Below are positions 59,008 to 64,000 of a DNA stretch of 64,000 nt, in pieces. Source of the DNA: Poriferisocius sp965200775 (GTDB lineage Bacteria > Actinomycetota > Acidimicrobiia > Acidimicrobiales > Bin134); contig OZ241383.1 of the NCBI GenBank assembly GCA_965200775.1, positions 992,001-1,056,000 on the forward strand, given 5' to 3'. The notes beneath the pieces were generated by a model. The model saw only the letters and a list, made by a program, of their open reading frames with translations, was not told the DNA's origin and ran no database searches. A program made the position numbers and the translations under genes. Every line of letters starts with the position of its first letter. Within the stretch, counting starts at the first letter, position 1.

Positions 59008-60174
59008 ATGGGCCGAAAGTACAAGGTAATCAGCGCCGATGGACATGTGGAGACGCCACCGGATGTCTTCGTCAAGTATGTCCCGGAGCAGTGGAAGGAT
59101 CGGGCCCCCCGTCTGATTCACCTGCCGGAGGGGGGTGAGGGGTGGCTCATCGAGGGCCAGCCCATGCTCCGCAACGGGCAGAACATCGCCGGGCGGGACA
59201 AGGTCAAGTTCTCCGGCGGCACCTATTTCAACTCCGACGGCAGCCCCGCCGAGGGCGCGGGGCCGGCTGCCCAGCGCCTCCGCGAGCAGGACCTGGACGG
59301 TATTGACGCCGAGGTGTTGTTCCCGCCGGTGTTCGCCAGCCGGTTCCTCGAGGGCATCAAGGACCCCGAGGTGTACCGCTCGATGATCCGGGCCTACAAC
59401 ACTTTCCTGGCTTACGACTATTGCTCGGTGGCCCCCGACCGGCTCATCGGCAACGCGGTCATCCCGATCACCGGCATCGATCACGCACTCGACGAGCTGG
59501 ATTTCATCGCCGAGTCGGGTCTGCCTTCGGTGGCGTTCTACAACTTCCCCAACGGCACCCCCTACGCCGAGCCGGAGGACGACCGGTTCTGGGAAAAGAG
59601 TCTGGAGTTGGGCCTGAAGCTGGCCCCTCACTTCGGCTTCGGCGCCCGGGAAGCACCCCTGCAGTCGGCGGCAAAGGGCACGGCCAACAGCCCGTGGGCC
59701 AGTGCGCTGGTGCAGCGGGCCGGCAACCACGCTCCGGTGTACTGCATGGCTCAGCTCATCGCCGCCGGCGTGCTGGAGAACTTCCCGGAGATCAAGTTCT
59801 ACTTCGCCGAAACCAACGCGAGTTGGTTGCCGGGAACCCTCTACTTCATGGACGACAACTACGACTTGTTCCGGGATTGGTTCAAGGTGAGCTACGACCG
59901 CAAGCCCAGCGAGCAGGTCGTCGACCACTTCCATTTCAGCGTGATCCGTGATCCGGTGGTGTTCGACATGGTGGACATCATCCCGTGGGACAACATCATG
60001 TGGGGCTCCGACTTCCCCCACTCTGTGGGTTCGTACCCCGACTCGCAGGAGTTCATCGCCGAGCACTTCCCCAAGGTGGACGAGGCGATCTCCCGAAAGG
60101 TGTTGCTGGAGAACCCGGCCGAGTACTTCGATCTGGACCTCGACGCCGACCTCACCGAGACCCCGGCAGCGTAG
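59008..60174 (+). CDS. Amidohydrolase_2 family metal-dependent hydrolase
   Basis: A 388-residue TIM-barrel protein of the ACMSD-like branch. Key segments are VISADGHVETP with the Asp-x-His metal motif, and WGSDFPHSVGSYPDS near the C terminus, which gives the metal Asp and the family's terminal signature. Members decarboxylate or hydrolyse organic acids. It is divergent from the lipoprotein hydrolase (66 bases between starts) and convergent with the alcohol dehydrogenase at 60199. The substrate is unknown. Confidence 0.92.
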   Translation: MGRKYKVISADGHVETPPDVFVKYVPEQWKDRAPRLIHLPEGGEGWLIEGQPMLRNGQNIAGRDKVKFSGGTYFNSDGSPAEGAGPAAQRLREQDLDGIDAEVLFPPVFASRFLEGIKDPEVYRSMIRAYNTFLAYDYCSVAPDRLIGNAVIPITGIDHALDELDFIAESGLPSVAFYNFPNGTPYAEPEDDRFWEKSLELGLKLAPHFGFGAREAPLQSAAKGTANSPWASALVQRAGNHAPVYCMAQLIAAGVLENFPEIKFYFAETNASWLPGTLYFMDDNYDLFRDWFKVSYDRKPSEQVVDHFHFSVIRDPVVFDMVDIIPWDNIMWGSDFPHSVGSYPDSQEFIAEHFPKVDEAISRKVLLENPAEYFDLDLDADLTETPAA

Positions 60175-60198
60175 GCATAAGCCTCCGCTGGGCCTGGC

Positions 60199-61329
60199 TC
60201 AGCCGCTGCTTATGTCGAGCACTCCTCGGGCGAGTTTTCCTGCTTCGAGGTCCTCAAAGGCCCGGTCGAGTTCGGCTAGGTCGTAGGTGGCCGATACCAG
60301 TTCGTCGAGCAGGAGCCTGCCGTCGAGATAGAGATCAACCAAGGCAGGGATGTCGCTGGCCGGGCGGGATGATCCGTACCGACAGCCCATGACGGACTTG
60401 TTCTGGTAGAGGAGAAACGGGGGCAGCGACATCTCGGCATCCATCCCTGCCACACCCAGAATCACCATGTTGCCGCCCGGCCTCAGCATCTCCACTGCTT
60501 CTCGCATCAATGCGGTGTGGCCGACGCACTCCACCGAGCAGTCCACCCCACCGGGGGAGATCTCCTGCACCGCGGCAACCCCCGGTGTTTTCCCGGTGTC
60601 CACGAAGTGGGTTGCGCCGAACTGTCGGGCGAAACCCTCCTTGGAAGGGTTGTTGTCGAGGGCGATGATCTTGGTGGCTCCGGCAATCCGAGCGGCCTGG
60701 ATGGCGTTGAGGCCTATTCCGCCGACCCCGATCACGGCCACGCTGTCACCCCGGTACACCTGGGCCCGGTTGAAGATGGCCCCTGTGCCGGTGAGCACCC
60801 CGCAGCCGATGAGGCAGGCGCTGGTGAAGGGCACCCGCTTGTCGATGGCCACCACCTGGCCCTGGCTCACCACCACCTCCTCGGCGAACACGCCGGTGTT
60901 GGCGAAGCCCAGGATGCGTTCCCCCTGGTAGGTGAAGTAGGCGGGCAGGTCGCTGGTACTGGGCTCCTCGCCGGTCAGGTTGCGTCGGGCGATGGCCGCT
61001 CCCAGCTTGGAGGTTTGGCACAGGGTGGGGTGTCCGGTGGCGCACACCGAGCACCTGCCGCAGTTGTCGATGGTGGCGATTACCACGTGGTCGCCCACTG
61101 CCACGGTGGTGACGTCGCTGCCGACGCCTACCACCTCGCCCGCTCCCTCGTGGCCCATCACGAACGGCGGTGGGAACATCGCCCCGAAGGTCCCGTTGAC
61201 CACGGAGATGTCGGAATGGCACACCCCGGCGGCCCCAACCCGCACCTGCACCTGGTCTGGTTCCGGTTCGGTCACGCCGAGTTGTTCGGCCACCACGGCC
61301 CGTTCTCCGTCGAAGAGGATGCCCCGCAT
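60199..61329 (-). CDS. Zinc-dependent alcohol dehydrogenase (MDR family)
   Basis: A 376-residue medium-chain dehydrogenase. The catalytic zinc ligands are in VCHSD and MGHEGAG, the structural zinc site is CGRCSVCATGHPTLC, and the cofactor loop is GVGGIG. The long segment between the zinc site and the catalytic core resembles mycobacterial class III and NDMA-dependent enzymes. It oxidises an alcohol to an aldehyde or ketone. The ATG at 61329 is the natural start. Confidence 0.95.
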   Translation of the reverse strand: MRGILFDGERAVVAEQLGVTEPEPDQVQVRVGAAGVCHSDISVVNGTFGAMFPPPFVMGHEGAGEVVGVGSDVTTVAVGDHVVIATIDNCGRCSVCATGHPTLCQTSKLGAAIARRNLTGEEPSTSDLPAYFTYQGERILGFANTGVFAEEVVVSQGQVVAIDKRVPFTSACLIGCGVLTGTGAIFNRAQVYRGDSVAVIGVGGIGLNAIQAARIAGATKIIALDNNPSKEGFARQFGATHFVDTGKTPGVAAVQEISPGGVDCSVECVGHTALMREAVEMLRPGGNMVILGVAGMDAEMSLPPFLLYQNKSVMGCRYGSSRPASDIPALVDLYLDGRLLLDELVSATYDLAELDRAFEDLEAGKLARGVLDISSG

Positions 61330-61365
61330 TTCAGTGCTCCAATCTTGAGGCGTTGACTGTGGACC

Positions 61366-61665
61366 CTAGATCACGATCACAACGATGATTAGCACCACCA
61401 CACCGGCGAGGGCCACCGACGACAGCAGCATGGCACCGGGTAGTCGTTTGCCGAACAGGCGCAGCCTGCGACGCCCGGGTACCGGGTCGGCCGGTTCACG
61501 GAGGGGGACTTTCTGGGGAGCGACCACTATTCCCGGCGGGTCGATGCCTCGTTGGTTGCCGTCTCGGACCTTTTCCGTCCAGTTCGTGCCGTTCCACCAG
61601 CGGGCCTCGTGCCGACCATACGGATCGACATGCCATGAAGCCTCGGTCGCCGGATTCTCAACCAC
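61366..61665 (-). CDS. DUF2510 protein with C-terminal membrane anchor
   Basis: About 99 residues. The N-terminal DUF2510 motif is WHVDPYGRHEARWWNGTNWTEKV, matching the actinobacterial W-x2-D-P-x-G-x4-R-W-W-x-G-x2-W-T pattern. A basic stretch (GRRRLRLFGKRL) precedes a single C-terminal helix (LLSSVALAGVVVLIIVVIVI). The GTG at 61665 places the motif at the usual distance from the start; a longer version from ATG at 61770 would overlap the divergent gene's start. Function is unknown. Confidence 0.75.
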   Translation of the reverse strand: MVENPATEASWHVDPYGRHEARWWNGTNWTEKVRDGNQRGIDPPGIVVAPQKVPLREPADPVPGRRRLRLFGKRLPGAMLLSSVALAGVVVLIIVVIVI

Positions 61666-61768
61666 CTCGTTTCGAGCATAGCCCGATGGGAGCGGGCCGC
61701 GGGTTTGCCCGGTCTGCGTTCCCGGGTCGGAGCGGCGATAGCCCGGGTCGCAGGGCAAAATAGCGGCC

Positions 61769-62332
61769 ATGGACCCGTCGGATGCCCTTAACGACCGGAG
61801 CCGGATCGCCGAGTGGGTGGCCAAGCAGGAGATTGCCGAGCTTGTGTACCGCTACTGCCGGGGAGCGGACCGCCTCGACATGGAGCTGATCCGGTCGTGC
61901 TACCACCCCGACGCCACCGACTCCCACGGCAGCTTTCAGGGCACGGTTGACGAGTACCTGGAGTGGAGCGAACGCCTGTTGCGCCGCTATACCGCGACGC
62001 TTCACACAGTGCCCAACGTTCTCATCGAGCTTGATGGCCAGGCCGACGCGGAGGGTACATGGTGGGCCAGGTCGGAGGCTTACGGCGTGGCCTACCACTG
62101 GACCGACGGAGGGCCGCCAGAGCTGAACCTGACCGTGGGGTTCCGGTTCATCGACGACGTTTGTTCCCACCAGGGCGGGCCGTGGCTGATCCAGCGGCGA
62201 GTGGCCACCACCGAGTGGGTGCGCGAGGAGCAGTACCGCCCGGTTGACGACCGGTTCCTACGGGGAAGCCGGGACCGGTCCGATCCCCTCTACGCCCCTC
62301 GGCCTGGTCAATGGACCGGACCGTCCGAGTGA
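61769..62332 (+). CDS. SnoaL-like single-domain protein
   Basis: A 187-residue NTF2-like protein. The start IAEWVAKQEIAELVYRYCRGADRLDMELIRSCYHPDATD is the hallmark of the SnoaL_4 group, with the DSHGSF and TTEWVREE segments later in the domain. The C-terminal 30 residues are basic and extended. Members are cyclases, isomerases, dehydratases or of unknown role. It is 19 bases upstream of the dienelactone hydrolase, so probably cotranscribed. Confidence 0.88.
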   Translation: MDPSDALNDRSRIAEWVAKQEIAELVYRYCRGADRLDMELIRSCYHPDATDSHGSFQGTVDEYLEWSERLLRRYTATLHTVPNVLIELDGQADAEGTWWARSEAYGVAYHWTDGGPPELNLTVGFRFIDDVCSHQGGPWLIQRRVATTEWVREEQYRPVDDRFLRGSRDRSDPLYAPRPGQWTGPSE

Positions 62333-62350
62333 GTACTACCATCGGCAACC

Positions 62351-63067
62351 ATGCAAACCGAGAACGTTGAACTGACAACCGCCGATGGCCCCATGCGCCT
62401 GTATGTCGCTCGCCCCGACGGTGAGCCGAAAGCGGCGATCATCGTCATCATGGAAGCGTTCGGGCTCAACGGCCACATCGAGGACCTGACTCGGCGGGTG
62501 GCAGCCGAGGGCTACCTGGCGGTGGCTCCCGACCTCTACCACCGGTACGACACGAAGGTGGCCGGGTACGACCAGATGGCCGAGATCATGGACATGATGG
62601 GGCGGTTGACTGACGAGCACTCGCTGATGGATGTGGACGCCGCGTTGGAGTACCTGGGCGGGGAGGGGTTCTCATCCGACCGGGTGGGCATCACCGGGTT
62701 CTGCATGGGAGGACGTGTCACGTTCCTCACTGCCATCAGCCTTCCTGTGGGTGCCGCGGTTACCTACTACGGCGGGGCCATCGTTACCGATGGTTTCACG
62801 GCGGGCCAGCCCAAGCTGTCCGACCGCCACGGCGACCTCCAAGCCCCTTGGTTGGGCCTGTTCGGTGATCTGGACGGGATGATCCCGGTGGAGGGCCTTG
62901 AGCAGTTGCGGGCCGACCTCGAGGGCAATGCCCAGCCCACCGAGCTGGTGCGGTACGCCGACGCAGACCACGGCTTCCTGTGCGACGAGAGGCCGTCGTA
63001 CAACGCGTATGCCGCTGCGGATGGTTGGGCCCGGATGGCGGCCTGGTTCGGATCGCACCTGTCGTGA
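62351..63067 (+). CDS. Dienelactone hydrolase family protein
   Basis: A 238-residue cysteine hydrolase. The triad is Cys118 in GFCMGG, Asp175 in FGDLDGMIP and His207 in DADHGF. It has the MEAFGLNGHIEDLTRR and VAPDLYHR segments typical of the family, which opens dienelactones and related lactones in aromatic degradation. Its stop overlaps the GTG of the next gene. Confidence 0.93.
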   Translation: MQTENVELTTADGPMRLYVARPDGEPKAAIIVIMEAFGLNGHIEDLTRRVAAEGYLAVAPDLYHRYDTKVAGYDQMAEIMDMMGRLTDEHSLMDVDAALEYLGGEGFSSDRVGITGFCMGGRVTFLTAISLPVGAAVTYYGGAIVTDGFTAGQPKLSDRHGDLQAPWLGLFGDLDGMIPVEGLEQLRADLEGNAQPTELVRYADADHGFLCDERPSYNAYAAADGWARMAAWFGSHLS

Positions 63068-63840
63068 CCTCCACGCACGAGCCGGGCCCCGGCCCGGAGA
63101 CAATCGGGGTGATCGGATCGGGCGTGATGGGCTCGGGCATCGCCCAGGTGATGGCCATCGCTGGTCACCGGGTGGTGGCGTTCGACATCGATCCCGATGT
63201 GCTGAGCGCGGCGGCCGACCTGGTGGACTCGGGGCGATTCGGCGTGCAGGGCGCCGTGGCTCGGGGCAAGTTGACCGAGGCCGAGGCCCGGGCCGCTCTG
63301 GATCGCATCACCTTCACCGCCGACCGGGACGCCGCGGCGGCCACAGACGTGATCATCGAAGCGGTGCCCGAGCGGCTGGACCTCAAGATCTCGCTGTTCC
63401 GGGACTTGGATCGGCAGTGTCCCGATCACACCATCTTGGCCTCCAACTCCAGCGGCTATCCGGTGCAGGCCCTGGCCGTGGCCACCGACCGGCCCGACCG
63501 AGTCATCGGTTGGCACTGGGCTTCACCGCCACCGGTTATGAGGCTGGCCGAGATCGTGCGAGCACCCCAGACCTCGGACGAAACCACCGAGACCATCTGC
63601 AGGATGGCAACCGCCGCGGGCAAGAACCCCATCGTGATTCAGGACACCGCGACAAGCTGGGGTTACGTGACCAACCGTGTGTACGGAGCAATGATCCGGG
63701 AGGCGAACGCAGTGGTGGCCGAGGGGGTGGCGAGCCGGGCAGAGGTCGACCAACTAATGGTGGACTGCTTCCGGTGGCCCTCTGGTCCCTACGGCATGGT
63801 GTCGGGGGCCACTACCGGGTGGAAGCCCAAGGACAGCTAA
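63064..63840 (+). CDS. 3-hydroxyacyl-CoA dehydrogenase family protein
   Basis: A 258-residue NAD-dependent dehydrogenase. The Rossmann motif is IGSGVMGSGIAQ, and the catalytic core has HWASPPPVMRLAEIV (His and Glu of the H-x(10)-E pair) and GYVTNRVYGAM with the conserved Asn. The usual HFFNP reads HWASP, so substrate preference may differ from standard hydroxybutyryl-CoA dehydrogenases. The C-terminal domain is short. The GTG at 63064 overlaps the hydrolase stop. Confidence 0.88.
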   Translation: MTSTHEPGPGPETIGVIGSGVMGSGIAQVMAIAGHRVVAFDIDPDVLSAAADLVDSGRFGVQGAVARGKLTEAEARAALDRITFTADRDAAAATDVIIEAVPERLDLKISLFRDLDRQCPDHTILASNSSGYPVQALAVATDRPDRVIGWHWASPPPVMRLAEIVRAPQTSDETTETICRMATAAGKNPIVIQDTATSWGYVTNRVYGAMIREANAVVAEGVASRAEVDQLMVDCFRWPSGPYGMVSGATTGWKPKDS

Positions 63841-63841
63841 C

Positions 63842-63934
63842 AAGTTCGAATAACCAATTCGACCAACCAAGTCGAATAACCGAGCCGAATAACCAAGTCG
63901 AATAACCAAGTCGAATAACCGAGCCGAGAGGAGA
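63842..63934. repeat. 13-bp tandem repeat upstream of the last gene
   Basis: Six units of AAGTCGAATAACC or close variants (GAGCCGAATAACC, one of 14 bases) run from 63842 to 63920, and a seventh partial unit merges into the GAGAGGAGAG ribosome-binding site. Variants alternate, so it is not a single recent expansion. No spacers are present, so it is not a CRISPR. Confidence 0.85.
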
Positions 63935-63937
63935 GCC

Positions 63938-64000
63938 ATGAGGGCTGCATTGTTGGCATCGCCGGCCACACCGCTGGAGATGACCGAGGTGGATTGTATC
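63938..64000 (+). CDS. Start of a zinc-type alcohol dehydrogenase (cut by window end)
   Basis: Twenty-one codons are visible, reading MRAALLASPATPLEMTEVDC and one further residue. The pattern M-R-A-A-x-L-x-x-P-x-x-P-L-x-x-x-E-V-D is the typical N terminus of MDR alcohol dehydrogenases. GAGAGGAGAG precedes the ATG. Nothing more can be seen. Confidence 0.6.
   Translation, partial: MRAALLASPATPLEMTEVDCI

Noticed and set aside
58942..60066. N-terminal extension of the lipoprotein hydrolase
   Set aside because: The extension is antisense to a clear amidohydrolase, and a lipoprotein signal starts exactly at the ATG at 58941.
63842..63934. CRISPR array
   Set aside because: Repeats are 13 bases, directly adjacent with no spacers, and no cas genes are present.

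Overview
The window is high-GC DNA from an actinobacterium, most plausibly a heterotrophic member of the Acidimicrobiia or a relative. This is inferred from gene content, not proven: an F420-type luciferase-like oxidoreductase, a DUF2510 protein, an actinobacterial CysQ-type phosphatase, many GTG/TTG starts, many SDR, SnoaL, amidohydrolase and CaiB catabolic genes, and lipoprotein binding proteins with acidic or Pro-rich tethers. No rRNA, tRNA, CRISPR, integrase or transposase was recognised. Genes are tightly packed and no gene-free stretch exceeds 300 bases.

Layout. 1-4161: end of a branched-chain-type (Liv/Urt-like) ABC importer, with a binding protein cut by the window edge followed by one polypeptide fusing LivH, LivM and LivG. 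4229-8326: a zinc island, znuC-zur-CDF transporter leftward and znuA-znuB rightward, with two Fur/Zur-like boxes between. 8532-12089: katG and a P450. 12217-25346: a LacI-controlled catabolic cluster with a carbohydrate-type ABC importer, an HpsN/histidinol-dehydrogenase-like enzyme, an SDR, a bicupin, an alpha/beta hydrolase and three double-domain SnoaL-like proteins. Two near-identical 14-bp palindromes lie inside its two promoters. 25392-30619: a leftward operon of SnoaL, SDR, LLM oxidoreductase, type I sulfatase and SDR. 30732-32889: a carboxymuconolactone-decarboxylase-like protein and an aldehyde dehydrogenase. 32918-37125: a leftward operon of CaiB CoA-transferase, amidohydrolase, Rieske oxygenase and a small unknown partner.

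37362-47187: the most unusual part. A Liv-type binding lipoprotein is followed by a fusion of an MFS transporter with a LivF ATPase, then a second LivH-LivM-LivG fusion, then a P450, a TauD-like dioxygenase and a metallophosphoesterase. A complete Liv importer plus an MFS permease is thus packed into two membrane polypeptides next to oxidative enzymes. 47230-49823: a NodIJ-like ABC-2 exporter with two permeases and one ATPase. 49987-64000: assorted catabolic genes: an OYE/dienoyl-CoA-reductase-like flavoenzyme, a BKACE homologue, a MaoC-like hotdog protein, CysQ-like phosphatase, Gfo/Idh/MocA oxidoreductase, TIM-barrel isomerase, a lipocalin-like unknown, a secreted lipoprotein hydrolase, amidohydrolase_2, Zn alcohol dehydrogenases, dienelactone hydrolase and 3-hydroxyacyl-CoA dehydrogenase.

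Overall this looks like an accessory catabolic region of an organism that imports organic substrates through ABC systems and processes them with oxygenases, dehydrogenases and CoA chemistry. Substrates cannot be read from sequence. Several enzymes carry substitutions at positions normally catalytic or metal-binding, and short tandem duplications recur at gene boundaries.
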